Assembly (NCBI GenBank): GCA_017302615.1
Contig: JAFLDB010000003.1
Span: forward strand, 1 to 64,000
DNA: 64,000 nt
Direction of reading: 5' to 3'
Source: Sphingomonadales bacterium
GTDB lineage: Bacteria; Pseudomonadota; Alphaproteobacteria; Sphingomonadales; Sphingomonadaceae
Positions 23,913-32,309 of the stretch are shown piece by piece. Made by a program: the position numbers and the translations under genes. The notes below the pieces were generated by a model. The model had not been told where the DNA came from. It saw only the letters and a program-made list of their open reading frames with translations, and did not search any database. Each line of letters opens with the position of its first letter. Positions within the stretch are counted from its first letter, which is position 1.

Positions 23913-25033
23913 TCGAAGCGCGGATCGCCCGATCGGTCGGATCGCTGCCGGCAGCGGAGTGGGACGCGCTGGCTGGCGGCAATCCGTTCATGCGCCATGC
24001 TTTTCTTGCCGCGCTGGAGGATTCGGGCTCGGTCGGGCCGGGTACCGGCTGGTCCCCCGCGCCGATCGTGATCGAAGGGTCCGATGGACGGCTTGCTGCG
24101 GCGCTGCCGGCCTATCTCAAAAGCCACAGCCAGGGCGAGTACGTGTTCGACCATGCATGGGCAGACGCATGGCACCGCGCAGGGGGACAATACTATCCAA
24201 AGCTGCAGATCGCAGCACCATTCACCCCCGCCACGGGTTCACGCCTGCTCTTGGCGGATCAGGCGCTGGCCTTGCCGTTGCTGCGGGCGGCCGAGCAGGT
24301 CTGCACGGACAATGGCCTGTCTTCGGCCCACGCCACGTTCATCGCGCCGGAACAACTCCCGCTGTTCGAACAGGCCGGATGGCTGCCGCGGAGCGACATC
24401 CAGTTCCACTGGGAAAACCGGGGCTACGGCTGCTTCGAAGACTTTCTGGCCGAACTGTCATCGCGTAAGCGCAAGGATCTGCGCAAGGAACGGGCCGCAG
24501 CCCAGGCCGGGGTGGAAATCCGCGCTCTGACCGGCGCCGAGATCGGTGAGGCGGAATGGGATGCCTTCTGGGCGTTCTATCAGGATACCGGCGCGCGGAA
24601 ATGGGGCCGTCCCTATCTGACCCGCGAAGCCTTTACGCTGTTCGGTGAGCGGATGGGGGATCAGGTGCTGCTGGTTCTGGCCTGTCTTGAGGGCAGGCCG
24701 GTCGCCGGCGCGCTCAACTTCATCGGGCCGGATGCGCTTTACGGGCGCTATTGGGGGGCGCTGATCGACAAGCCGTTCCTGCACTTCGAGCTGTGCTATT
24801 ACCAGGCGATCGATGCGGCGATCCGGCTGGGCCTGAAGCGGGTCGAGGCCGGGGCGCAGGGCGGTCACAAACTCGCCCGCGGCTATGAACCGGTGCGGAC
24901 CTGGTCGGCCCACTGGATTGCCCATCCCGGCTTCCGCAGCGCGGTCGAGGAATTCCTCGAGCGGGAGAGGGCCGGGGTGGCGATGGACCAGAACTATCTG
25001 GCCGAGCGCACCCCGTTCAGGAAGCAGGATTAG
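23909..25033 (+). CDS. FemAB-like GNAT-fold protein (DUF482 / COG3146)
   Basis: 374 residues, TTG start in a TTGA overlap with the GDPD stop. NPFMRHAFLAALEDSGSVG, YVFDHAWADAWHRAG with QYYPKLQIAAPFTP, and FLAELSSRKRKDLRKER follow the family order, as do WGRPYLTREAF and the C-terminal GAQGGHKLARGYEP. The fold is a tandem acetyltransferase as in FemAB, and family members are annotated as peptidoglycan biosynthesis-like N-acyltransferases. The actual substrate is unknown. It ends 4 bases into the convergent Sel1 gene. Confidence 0.85.
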   Translation: MIEARIARSVGSLPAAEWDALAGGNPFMRHAFLAALEDSGSVGPGTGWSPAPIVIEGSDGRLAAALPAYLKSHSQGEYVFDHAWADAWHRAGGQYYPKLQIAAPFTPATGSRLLLADQALALPLLRAAEQVCTDNGLSSAHATFIAPEQLPLFEQAGWLPRSDIQFHWENRGYGCFEDFLAELSSRKRKDLRKERAAAQAGVEIRALTGAEIGEAEWDAFWAFYQDTGARKWGRPYLTREAFTLFGERMGDQVLLVLACLEGRPVAGALNFIGPDALYGRYWGALIDKPFLHFELCYYQAIDAAIRLGLKRVEAGAQGGHKLARGYEPVRTWSAHWIAHPGFRSAVEEFLERERAGVAMDQNYLAERTPFRKQD

Positions 25034-25383
25034 GCGGCGCGGCGGCTTGCGGCGCTGAGCCATTCGCGGGCGCGGCGCTGGGCTTCGGCGATTTCGCGGG
25101 CGGTCATTTCCTCGGAAATGTCGGCCCGGCACATCGCGGCTTCGGCATGGCCGGCAACGGCGGCCAGGTTGAACCACTTGTGCGCCTCGATCAGATCGCA
25201 ATCGACCCCGTGGCTGCCGGTCGAATAGGCCACGCCCAGATCGTAATAGGCGCTGGTATCGCCTTGTGCGGCGGCGGCCAGGCAGCTGGCAACCAGCAGG
25301 TCTTCGCAAGTCTCATCGGCAATGGTGACAGGACCCGTGAACGGGCCGGAAACCTTGGCGGTATCGATCCAGGCAGTGCTCAT
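25030..25383 (-). CDS. Sel1-like repeat protein
   Basis: 117 residues from MSTAWIDTAKVSG, following GGGGGTTAG. An upstream in-frame start adds 17 residues without a ribosome site. Two Sel1-type helical repeats are visible: LAAAAQGDTSAYYDLGVAYS and DLIEAHKWFNLAAVAGHAEA. No signal peptide is seen, so a cytoplasmic scaffold or regulatory role is likely. The C-terminus is a basic helix (EIAEAQRRAREWLSAA). The partner is unknown. The 271 bases between this gene and dksA hold no further gene that I can support. Confidence 0.8.
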   Translation of the reverse strand: MSTAWIDTAKVSGPFTGPVTIADETCEDLLVASCLAAAAQGDTSAYYDLGVAYSTGSHGVDCDLIEAHKWFNLAAVAGHAEAAMCRADISEEMTAREIAEAQRRAREWLSAASRRAA

Positions 25384-25654
25384 CTCAACTAACCCCCTTG
25401 ATGGCGGGTGTCCTGGCCCGCCTTGCAGCAACAAGGTTACGGATCGTGGTCAACAAAAGGTTAACGCGTCTGAAGATTTCTGCGGAGCCATTCAGCGCGG
25501 CCTAATGTGGAACAATCCAGAGCGGCATCGGATTGCCGCTTGTGCGGGATTCTGCGGACCTCTATAGGCGCGCTCAAACCGGCGCCGGGAGGCCATCGGG
25601 AAAGCCCGAGGCCGCAGGACCCCGCTCACCCGGCCGGTTTGGCGTGGAGATGTT

Positions 25655-26113
25655 ATGGCGAGCGTGCTCGGCGAAGAAATTGACGTTCTGGCCAAGGCAA
25701 AGCGGGCCATTGCTGGCGATTATGCGCCCAGCGACAGCGAACCCTACATGTGCGAGGCGCAGCAGGACTATTACCGCCGGCTCCTGCTCGAATGGAAGAA
25801 GCTGATCCTCTCGGCCGCGCAGGATACCCTGCAGCAATTGCAGGACGGCCCGATCCGCGAACCCGATCTCAACGACCGCGCCTCGAGCGAGACCGACTGG
25901 GGGATCGAACTGCGCACCCGTGACCGTCAGCGCAAGCTGATCGCCAAGATCGATTCGGCCCTGCGCCGGATCGAAGAGGGTGAATACGGCTATTGCGAAG
26001 TGACCGGCGAACCCATTGGTCTGGGCCGACTGTCCGCCCGCCCGATTGCCACCATGACGGTTGAGGCACAGGAAGCGCACGAGCGCCGCGAAAAAATTTC
26101 CCGCGACGATTGA
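25655..26113 (+). CDS. dksA: RNA polymerase-binding transcription factor DksA with degenerate zinc finger
   Basis: 152 residues, close to E. coli DksA (151), with a GGAG site before the ATG. The long coiled coil is present, and its tip has the conserved DxxDxA pattern (Asp71, Asp74, Ala76 in DLNDRA). At the zinc finger only Cys114 remains. Thr117, Thr135 and Ala138 occupy the positions of the other three E. coli Cys, a pattern I recall for zinc-independent DksA variants. The protein enters the RNA polymerase secondary channel and with ppGpp controls rRNA and amino-acid promoters. Confidence 0.92.
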   Translation: MASVLGEEIDVLAKAKRAIAGDYAPSDSEPYMCEAQQDYYRRLLLEWKKLILSAAQDTLQQLQDGPIREPDLNDRASSETDWGIELRTRDRQRKLIAKIDSALRRIEEGEYGYCEVTGEPIGLGRLSARPIATMTVEAQEAHERREKISRDD

Positions 26114-26188
26114 ATGGCTTGGCCGATCGCCGCAGTATTTCGAAGCCGTTAACCGCTTTTTTGCCAATCCTGTTCTAGTTTCGCTCAG

Positions 26189-26215
26189 CCTGAACCCGGC
26201 ATCAGCAGGTTCAGG
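26189..26215 (+). other. Hairpin between dksA and the PilZ gene
   Basis: CCTGAACC / GGTTCAGG forms a perfect 8-bp stem with an 11-base loop, 76 bases after the dksA stop and 39 bases before the PilZ start. No T-run follows on either strand. It may be a weak terminator or an operator-like dyad for the PilZ gene. A GTTAACC half-site resembling a CtrA box is at 26148-26154. Confidence 0.4.
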
Positions 26216-26253
26216 ACGCGGGTGAATCTGTTCCAAGGACTTCGAGGCTGGCA

Positions 26254-26619
26254 ATGAGCGATAGCGATCATCGGCAAATCGGACGGGACAGCCTGTTCGT
26301 GCTCGCCGATCTTCGGATCGACGGGGTCGAGGGCGAACAACGCATTCGCGTGCGCAATCTCTCGGCCGGCGGGCTGATGGCCGAAACCACCTGCAAGGTG
26401 CTGCGCGGCCAGCTGGTCTGGGTCAACCTGCGTAACATCGGCTGGACCGAAGGCTCGGTCGCCTGGGTTCAGGATAGCCGGTTTGGCATTGCCTTTCGCG
26501 AGGAAATCGATCCGCTGCTGGCTCGCGCTCCGGTGCAGACAGCAACCAACAGCGATACCCCGCGCTTTGTCCGCCCGCCGCTGGCCCAGTTCGATCCGGC
26601 GGAACTGCGCAAGATCTGA
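26254..26619 (+). CDS. PilZ domain protein
   Basis: 121 residues. RQIGR (residues 7-11) matches the RxxxR c-di-GMP motif and RVRNLSAGGLMAET (about 32-45) the (D/N)xSxxG motif, so ligand binding is plausible. The beta-barrel core continues to SVAWVQDSRFGIAF. There is a short C-terminal tail ending FDPAELRKI. A stand-alone PilZ protein usually relays c-di-GMP levels to motility or envelope functions. Target unknown. A CtrA-like half-site lies about 100 bases upstream. Confidence 0.88.
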   Translation: MSDSDHRQIGRDSLFVLADLRIDGVEGEQRIRVRNLSAGGLMAETTCKVLRGQLVWVNLRNIGWTEGSVAWVQDSRFGIAFREEIDPLLARAPVQTATNSDTPRFVRPPLAQFDPAELRKI

Positions 26620-26681
26620 TTGCCTTCAGGCGCAAGCCGCCTTTGGCAGCGCGAGAATTTTCCGATAGAGCAAGCGCAGTC

Positions 26682-28148
26682 ATGCCGCCGCGCGCTCTCC
26701 GCCTCCTTTCCCTTTCCTTCGCACTGGCCGTGGGCGGCTGCTTTGGCGGGGAAGAGCGGCCGGTCGAGGTTGCAGCGATCGGCTCGTCCGCGGCGGCGTT
26801 TGTTGCCGGGCCGCAGTTGCCTTACCCGGCCAAGCTGCTGCGCGGCGCCACCTTTGAAGGTCTGGTCGGATTTGACGAGCAGGGCCAGGTGGTTCCGGCC
26901 CTGGCTGACCGCTGGATCGTGACCGACGATGGATTGAGCTTCATTTTCCGTCTGCGCGACGGGACCTGGGCCGACGGAAGCGAAATTACCGGGGAAAGCG
27001 CCCGGGTGGCCCTGCTGCGCGCCCTTGCGGCCCAGCGCGGCACGCCGCTGGGAGCCGATCTGGCCGTGATCGTGGAAGTGCGGGCCATGGCCGGGCGGGT
27101 GATCGAGCTGCGCCTGGCGCACCAGCAGCCTGAACTGCTGCAACTTCTGGCCCAGCCGGAACTCGGTCTGGTCCGCGCCGGACGTGGGGCCGGGCCAATG
27201 CGGTTGCGACGCGAAAAGGACAGCGCTCAGCTCCGTCCGATCCCTCCGCAGGATCGCGGCCTGCCCCAGGATCAGCGCTGGGCCGAGCGGGCGCGCCGGC
27301 TAGAGCTGGTGTCGCTGCCGGCCAAGGATGCGATCCAGGGTTTCAACAAGGGCGAGATCGACGTCGTGTTGGGCGGCACCTTTGCCGATTTTCCCCGGCT
27401 GGATGCGATGGGCGTGGCGCGCGGCGCGATCCGGCTTGATCCGGTGGCCGGCCTGTTCGGACTCGCCGCGGTGAACGAGACCGGGTTTCTGGCCAAGGCC
27501 GAGAACCGCGAGGCGCTGGCCATGGCGATCGACCGCGAGGCGCTTGGCCGGGCTTTCAACCTGGCCGGCTGGTCGACCACGACGCGCATCGTCAATCCTG
27601 GCTTGCCGAACGACAATGGCACGATCGGCGAGCGCTGGGCCGGACGCTCACTGGACGAGCGCCGCAGTCTTGCCGCCGCGCGGGTGGCGCAGTGGCGCGG
27701 ATCGCAGGGCGCGCCGGTGGTCCGGATCGCGCTGCCGGCCGGGCCCGGCGCGGACCTGCTGTTCCAGCGGCTGGAAGCCGATTTCAAGGCTATCGGGGTT
27801 ACCGCGCGCAGGGTCGGCGCGGAGGCCGAGACCGACCTGCGGCTGATCGACATGGTGGCAAGCTATGCGGCGGCCCCATGGTTCTTCAACCGCCTGTCGT
27901 GCGCCGCGCCCCGGATCGTGTGCAGCGCCGCGGCCGACCGGCTGGCCGCCCAGGCCGTGGCCGAACCCGATCCGGCCAAGCGGGCCGAATTGTCTTCCCA
28001 GGCCGAGGCCCAGCTGACCGTGGCCAATGGCTATATCCCGCTTGGCGTGCCGATCCGCTGGTCGCTCGTCGCCGGGTCGGTCACCGGCTTTGCCGCCAAC
28101 CGCCTGGCGGTTCATCCCTTGATGTCGCTCGCCATGCTTCCCAGATAA
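26682..28148 (+). CDS. ABC transporter solute-binding lipoprotein, family 5 (peptide/nickel type)
   Basis: 488 residues from MPPRALRLLSLSF. The signal ends in VGGC, a lipobox with Cys20. A farther upstream TTG start would add 13 residues before the signal. LLRGATFEGLVGFDEQGQ, PALADRWIVTDDGLSFIFRL, GTWADGSEITGE are the classical family-5 N-terminal motifs, and NREALAMAIDREALGRAFNL the central one. It would bind peptides or similar ligands in the periplasm. No permease or ATPase gene is adjacent, so the partner transporter must be elsewhere or the protein is an orphan. Confidence 0.85.
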   Translation: MPPRALRLLSLSFALAVGGCFGGEERPVEVAAIGSSAAAFVAGPQLPYPAKLLRGATFEGLVGFDEQGQVVPALADRWIVTDDGLSFIFRLRDGTWADGSEITGESARVALLRALAAQRGTPLGADLAVIVEVRAMAGRVIELRLAHQQPELLQLLAQPELGLVRAGRGAGPMRLRREKDSAQLRPIPPQDRGLPQDQRWAERARRLELVSLPAKDAIQGFNKGEIDVVLGGTFADFPRLDAMGVARGAIRLDPVAGLFGLAAVNETGFLAKAENREALAMAIDREALGRAFNLAGWSTTTRIVNPGLPNDNGTIGERWAGRSLDERRSLAAARVAQWRGSQGAPVVRIALPAGPGADLLFQRLEADFKAIGVTARRVGAEAETDLRLIDMVASYAAAPWFFNRLSCAAPRIVCSAAADRLAAQAVAEPDPAKRAELSSQAEAQLTVANGYIPLGVPIRWSLVAGSVTGFAANRLAVHPLMSLAMLPR

Positions 28149-28191
28149 GTCGGGCCGGCAGCTTGTCCGGTCTGGACAAGGGTCTGCCGGA

Positions 28192-28608
28192 ATGGTCGAT
28201 ACGGGCAATCTCAGCCGGATGGGCATGGAACTGCCGCTCGGCACCGATGCCATGGCGGTGCGTCGGCGGATCGAACTGCTCGAACAATTGCTTGAAGGCT
28301 TGATCGAGGTTCCCGGCCTCAAGCGCAAGGTTGGGCTGGATGCCATGCTGGGGGTGATCCCGGTGGCTGGCGATCTGATTGCCGCGGCGCTGGGCCTCTA
28401 CATGGTCTGGGAAGCGCGCAACCTTGGCATGTCACGCTGGCAACTGGCGCGGATGGTGGGCAATGTCGGGTTCGATACGCTGGTCGGCGCGGTGCCGGTG
28501 GCGGGTGACCTGTTCGATTTCCTTTACCGGTCCAACAGCCGCAACCTGCGTATCATCCGCAGGCACCTTGATAAGCATCATCCCCATACCAGGGTGATCG
28601 AGGGGTAG
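28192..28608 (+). CDS. DUF4112 membrane protein
   Basis: 138 residues. The family pattern LDAMLGVIPVAGDLIAAALG and its near repeat FDTLVGAVPVAGDLFDFLYR flank a helical linker (GLYMVWEARNLGMSRWQLARM). These two P-V-A-G-D turns, each within a hydrophobic helix, define DUF4112. The C-terminus is basic and His-rich. It is probably an inner membrane protein of unknown function. The gene is 43 bases downstream of the solute-binding protein and may be co-transcribed with it. Confidence 0.85.
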   Translation: MVDTGNLSRMGMELPLGTDAMAVRRRIELLEQLLEGLIEVPGLKRKVGLDAMLGVIPVAGDLIAAALGLYMVWEARNLGMSRWQLARMVGNVGFDTLVGAVPVAGDLFDFLYRSNSRNLRIIRRHLDKHHPHTRVIEG

Positions 28609-28711
28609 CGATTTCATCCGTCTGGCGGTGCCGGGGGACAGCCATCTGGCCGGGGGAACGGGCCGGCCAGGCCAAGCCAGTGGCGGATCCGACTGGCGCA
28701 TCGATCAAAAC

Positions 28712-28774
28712 GACTCGCGCGATTCCGCCGTTTACGAGAAATTAACCTTTCTCTTTCATTGGTCCTATGGTTAA
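28712..28774 (+). promoter_or_regulatory. ctrA upstream region with GANTC methylation sites and TTAA half-sites
   Basis: GACTC (28712-28716) and GATTC (28721-28725) are two CcrM-type GANTC sites 4 bases apart. TTAACC (28742-28747) and TTAATG (28771-28776) are CtrA-like half-sites, but no full TTAA-N7-TTAA pair is present. In Caulobacter the ctrA promoter P1 is controlled by GANTC methylation and CtrA itself. The same logic is likely here by position, 67 to 130 bases before the start codon. Confidence 0.6.
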
Positions 28775-28840
28775 TGGCGGACAACACCTCTTACCGAAGA
28801 GTTGTTGAACGCGAAAACGGGGCGAAAAGGGGACCAACCC

Positions 28841-29536
28841 ATGCGCGTGTTGCTGATCGAGGACGAGCCGACCACGGCGAGGGCCATCGAACTGATGCTG
28901 ACCACCGAAGGCTTCAATGTCTATTCGACCGACCTGGGCGAAGAGGGCTTGGACCTGGGCAAGCTCTATGACTACGACATCATCCTGCTGGACCTGAACC
29001 TGCCGGACATGCATGGCTACGACGTGCTGAAGAAGCTGCGGGTTGCCAAGGTGCAGACCCCGGTGCTGATCCTTTCGGGCATTTCCGAAATGGATTCGAA
29101 GGTTCGCTCGTTCGGCTTCGGGGCTGACGATTATGTCACCAAGCCGTTCCACCGTGAAGAGCTGGTGGCCCGGATCCACGCCGTTGTGCGCCGTTCGAAG
29201 GGCCATTCGCAGTCGGTCATCCGCACCGGCAAGCTGGCGGTCAACCTCGATGCCAAGACCGTCGAGGTCGATGGCGCGCGGGTCCACCTGACCGGCAAGG
29301 AATACGCGATGCTCGAGCTGCTTTCGCTGCGCAAGGGCACCACGCTGACCAAGGAAATGTTCCTCAACCACCTCTATGGCGGGATGGACGAACCGGAACT
29401 CAAGATCATCGACGTGTTCATCTGCAAGCTGCGCAAGAAACTTGCGCATGCCTGCGGCGGGGAAAACTACATCGAAACCGTCTGGGGCCGCGGTTATGTG
29501 CTGCGCGATCCGGGCGAGGAAGCCGAAGCGGCCTGA
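28841..29536 (+). CDS. ctrA: Cell-cycle response regulator CtrA
   Basis: 231 residues from [18 protein letters not shown], the same N-terminus and length as Caulobacter CtrA. An upstream in-frame start adds 13 residues of no family match. Phospho-acceptor Asp51 ([17 protein letters not shown]), then [32 protein letters not shown] (receiver end and linker), and an OmpR-type winged helix ([46 protein letters not shown]). CtrA controls cell division, motility and, in several relatives, gene transfer agent expression. A strong terminator follows. Confidence 0.96.
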   Translation: MRVLLIEDEPTTARAIELMLTTEGFNVYSTDLGEEGLDLGKLYDYDIILLDLNLPDMHGYDVLKKLRVAKVQTPVLILSGISEMDSKVRSFGFGADDYVTKPFHREELVARIHAVVRRSKGHSQSVIRTGKLAVNLDAKTVEVDGARVHLTGKEYAMLELLSLRKGTTLTKEMFLNHLYGGMDEPELKIIDVFICKLRKKLAHACGGENYIETVWGRGYVLRDPGEEAEAA

Positions 29537-29562
29537 CCCTTCGCTGAAACGGATGTCACCGG

Positions 29563-29596
29563 AATGGCCCGCTTCCCCATGGGAGGCGGGCCATTT
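29563..29596 (+). terminator. Terminator between ctrA and the LuxR-type gene
   Basis: A 16-bp stem (AATGGCCCGC / GCGGGCCATT plus a six-pair inner extension with one G-T wobble) closes on a 3-base loop and ends in TTT. It lies 27 bases after the ctrA stop and 20 bases before the end of the convergent gene, so it can serve both strands. Confidence 0.75.
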
Positions 29597-29615
29597 GCTG
29601 TGGATCACCGGTCGG

Positions 29616-30437
29616 TCAGTCGATCCGGTTGAAGTACGTAGTCTCCATGCCCGGGATCGTGTTGCCGCCCCAGATGATCGTTTCGGTCATCGATCGGCGA
29701 TCCTTCGACACGGTATAGACCCGGGTCGAAACCGGCGCGCCGTTCTTGCCCAGGGTCATGACCAGCGTATCGGGCTGCGGGTGGCGCAGCGATACCGAAT
29801 CGATATTGCCCATGGTGCCGCCGACCGGAACGGCGATCCCGTCCGCAGCAGCGGTCGAAACTGCGCGGCGGCTGGTTCCGTCGGGCGCGATGACATCGAC
29901 CACGGTGGTCCACTTGCCATCGGCCGAGACGGTGAAGGCAATCGTGACGCTGCGGGGGCGTTCCTCGGCGGGGATCCGCGCGACATCAAGCGACCAACTG
30001 CCGGACAGCGGTTCTGCTGCGGGCCGAACAGCTTGGGCGGCGGGGGTGGGTGCCGGTTCAACCAGCGTGCCGGTTCCTGTCATCAGCAGACCGGCGGCAA
30101 GGGACAGGGTCACAAACATGGCAATCAATCCTTTCGGCCATCCGCGCCCCGGACTGTGGGGTGCGGTGGCAGGATTGCCGGATGATTGCGGAGCGGACAG
30201 ATCGATATTTCTGTCCCAGATTTTCTGGGCGTCGATCAGCCGCGCCAGTTCCCGGCTGCTGCCGACGCCGGTCTTGCGCCGGGCATCGCGCAAGCGCTCG
30301 TTGATCGAGGCTTCGGAGCGGCCCAGCGTGGCCGCGATCGACTTTACCGTGTGCCCGGCGGCCAGCAGGCGCAGAGCCTCAAGCTCCCGCTCGGTCAGGG
30401 ACGCAAGCGTGCCGGGTGAACGATCGAGTGGCGTCAT
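29616..30437 (-). CDS. Membrane-anchored LuxR-type HTH protein
   Basis: 273 residues. N-terminal LuxR-type HTH (LTERELEALRLLAAGHTVKS to GVGSSRELARL, about 14-66), a basic/Pro linker, one membrane helix (KGLIAMFVTLSLAAGLLM, about 102-121) and a C-terminal domain outside the cytoplasm with a beta-rich lipocalin-like pattern (SGSWSLDVARIPAEERPRSV; ETIIWGGNTIPGMETTYFN). DNA-binding inside and sensor outside is the ToxR/CadC type of topology. Neighbours do not reveal a target. The domain order argues against a secreted enzyme. Confidence 0.82.
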   Translation of the reverse strand: MTPLDRSPGTLASLTERELEALRLLAAGHTVKSIAATLGRSEASINERLRDARRKTGVGSSRELARLIDAQKIWDRNIDLSAPQSSGNPATAPHSPGRGWPKGLIAMFVTLSLAAGLLMTGTGTLVEPAPTPAAQAVRPAAEPLSGSWSLDVARIPAEERPRSVTIAFTVSADGKWTTVVDVIAPDGTSRRAVSTAAADGIAVPVGGTMGNIDSVSLRHPQPDTLVMTLGKNGAPVSTRVYTVSKDRRSMTETIIWGGNTIPGMETTYFNRID

Positions 30438-30574
30438 CGGCCTTGCTCACCACAAGCCTGGCGGGGCGTCCATCCCAATTTTCTTGTGGTCTGCCCGGTG
30501 CGCGGACCGGCCCGGTCGCTGCCATCCAGAGGCAGGCGATTGACCGCCCGCCGCGCCCCTGCCATCGGGCGGGC

Positions 30575-31291
30575 ATGAGTGCATACAAACCCGGCGATCC
30601 GACCACGATCAACCGCCTCTATGGCCGCGCCAAGGGCAAGCCGCTGCGGCAGGGGCAGCAGGTGCTGGTCGATCAGCTGCTTCCGCAGATTGCCGTGCCC
30701 GAGGAGGGTGAAGTCACCGCCGAGCTGCTGTTCGGTCAGCCGTGCCCGCTGCATTTCGAGATCGGCTTTGGCGGGGGCGAGCATATGGCGGCGCGGGCCG
30801 ACATGCTGCCTGACCACGGCTTCATCGGGGCCGAACCGTTCATCAACGGCGTCGCCCAGGCGCTGGTCCATGTCTCTGGCGATCACGGCGCGCACCCGCC
30901 TTTGGGCAACATTCGGATACATCACGGCGATGCCCTCGATGTGCTTAAACGCATACCTGACGGGCACCTCACCATGCTTTACCTGCTGCACCCCGATCCC
31001 TGGCCCAAGGCGCGCCATGCCAAGCGGCGCATGATGAACGACGGCCCGGTCGATCTGTTCGCGGCCAAGTTGAAGCCGGGCGGGGAATTCCGCTTCGGGA
31101 CCGATCATGCGGTCTATGTCCGTCACGCGCTGATGGTGATGCGGCGTCACGCCCATCAGTTCGACTGGGTCATCGAAGGCCCGCAGGACTTCCAGCAGCG
31201 CCCCGGCGGCTGGCCCGAAACGCGCTATGAGCACAAGGCCCGCACCGTCTACGGGCATGAGGTGTGGTACTTCAGGTTCCGCCGGAAATAG
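30575..31291 (+). CDS. trmB: tRNA (guanine-N7)-methyltransferase
   Basis: 238 residues from MSAYKPGDPTTINRLYGR. The SAM-binding motif is HFEIGFGGGEHM, then GAEPFINGVAQAL, and the signature LHPDPWPKARHAKRR with FRFGTDHAVYV matches TrmB. It methylates G46 in the tRNA variable loop. The start choice rests on family length because the open frame continues about 50 residues upstream without TrmB-like sequence. The last 20 bases overlap the convergent CitE-like gene. Confidence 0.92.
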   Translation: MSAYKPGDPTTINRLYGRAKGKPLRQGQQVLVDQLLPQIAVPEEGEVTAELLFGQPCPLHFEIGFGGGEHMAARADMLPDHGFIGAEPFINGVAQALVHVSGDHGAHPPLGNIRIHHGDALDVLKRIPDGHLTMLYLLHPDPWPKARHAKRRMMNDGPVDLFAAKLKPGGEFRFGTDHAVYVRHALMVMRRHAHQFDWVIEGPQDFQQRPGGWPETRYEHKARTVYGHEVWYFRFRRK

Positions 31292-32144
31292 CGGCCGCCA
31301 CGGCCAGCACCCGCCGGGCCTGATCGAGGTGGAGCAGTTCCACCATCTTGCCATCGACCTTGATCGCGCCCTTGCCGGCGTTCTCGGGAAGGGCAAAGGA
31401 AGCCTCGACCGCTTCGGCCCAGGCGATCTCGGCCGCATCGGGTGAGAACACCGCATTGCAGGGCGCGATCTGGTCAGGGTGGATCAGGGTCTTGCCGTCA
31501 AAGCCGAATTCCAGCCCTTGTGCAGCCTCGGCAGCGAAGCGGTCCAGATCGCGGAACTCGTTGCAGACCCCGTCGAGCACGACTAGACCATGGGCCCGCG
31601 CGGCGGCCACAGCCATGGTCAGGATCGGCAGGAACGGCGTTCGCGCCAGCCCCGGGCGGGCGCGCATTTCCTTGGCGAAGTCATTGGTGCCCAGCACGAA
31701 ACCGGCCAGCCGCGTATCGCCGGCGCAGGCCGCCAGATCGTGCAGGACGGGCAGGCAGGCGCAGGTCTCGATCATGATCCACAGCCGCGTGTGGGCCGGA
31801 GCGGAAGCGAGCTCGGCATCATAGGCGCGGACTTCGGCCGGGCTGCTGACCTTGGGCACCAGCACGGCATCGGGCCCGGCAACTGCGGCGGTGGCCAGAT
31901 CGTCCGCACCCCATTCCGTGTCCAGGCCATTGGCGCGGACCACCAGTTCGCGCTGGCCGAACCCACCTTCGGCCACGGCGGCCACCGCCATGGCGCGTGC
32001 CTCTGCCTTGCTTTCCGGGGCCACGGCATCTTCCAGATCGAGGATCACCACGTCGGCCGGCAAGGTCCGGGCCTTGGCCAGGGCCTTGGGGTTGGAAGCG
32101 GGCAGGTACAGCGCGGAGCGGCGCGGGCGAAACGGCTGGGTCAT
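31272..32144 (-). CDS. CitE-like CoA ester lyase (HpcH/HpaI aldolase family)
   Basis: 290 residues from MTQPFRPRRSALYLPASNPK. LPADVVILDLEDAVAPESKAEAR (Mg ligand and acidic loop), DAVLVPKVSSPAEV, LWIMIETCA (Glu for metal) and LGTNDFAKEMRARPG are motifs of the CitE branch, which cleaves citryl-, malyl- or citramalyl-CoA. There is no citrate lyase alpha or acyl carrier gene nearby, so the protein is a stand-alone member such as a malyl- or beta-methylmalyl-CoA lyase. Substrate not decided. Confidence 0.88.
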   Translation of the reverse strand: MTQPFRPRRSALYLPASNPKALAKARTLPADVVILDLEDAVAPESKAEARAMAVAAVAEGGFGQRELVVRANGLDTEWGADDLATAAVAGPDAVLVPKVSSPAEVRAYDAELASAPAHTRLWIMIETCACLPVLHDLAACAGDTRLAGFVLGTNDFAKEMRARPGLARTPFLPILTMAVAAARAHGLVVLDGVCNEFRDLDRFAAEAAQGLEFGFDGKTLIHPDQIAPCNAVFSPDAAEIAWAEAVEASFALPENAGKGAIKVDGKMVELLHLDQARRVLAVAAAISGGT

Positions 32145-32309
32145 GGCCCCGACCTTTCCCCCCGCAGCCGCCGTGCGCAAGCTGCAAAGCGCAGAGCGGG
32201 TGCTGGTCGCAGGAAAATTTCGCTTCGGCGCGACACTGAAAAACTTTCTCGCCATTGCAGCACAACTAACTCTAGCAATCAGGTCGAGATAAACGGAGCG
32301 CGATTCGCC

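Noticed and set aside
25384..25654. Possible small gene between the Sel1 gene and dksA
   Set aside because: Only short frames without ribosome sites or family features; treated as the dksA leader and promoter region.
28742..28776. Full CtrA box upstream of ctrA
   Set aside because: The two TTAA half-sites are about 25 bases apart rather than 7, so only half-sites can be claimed.
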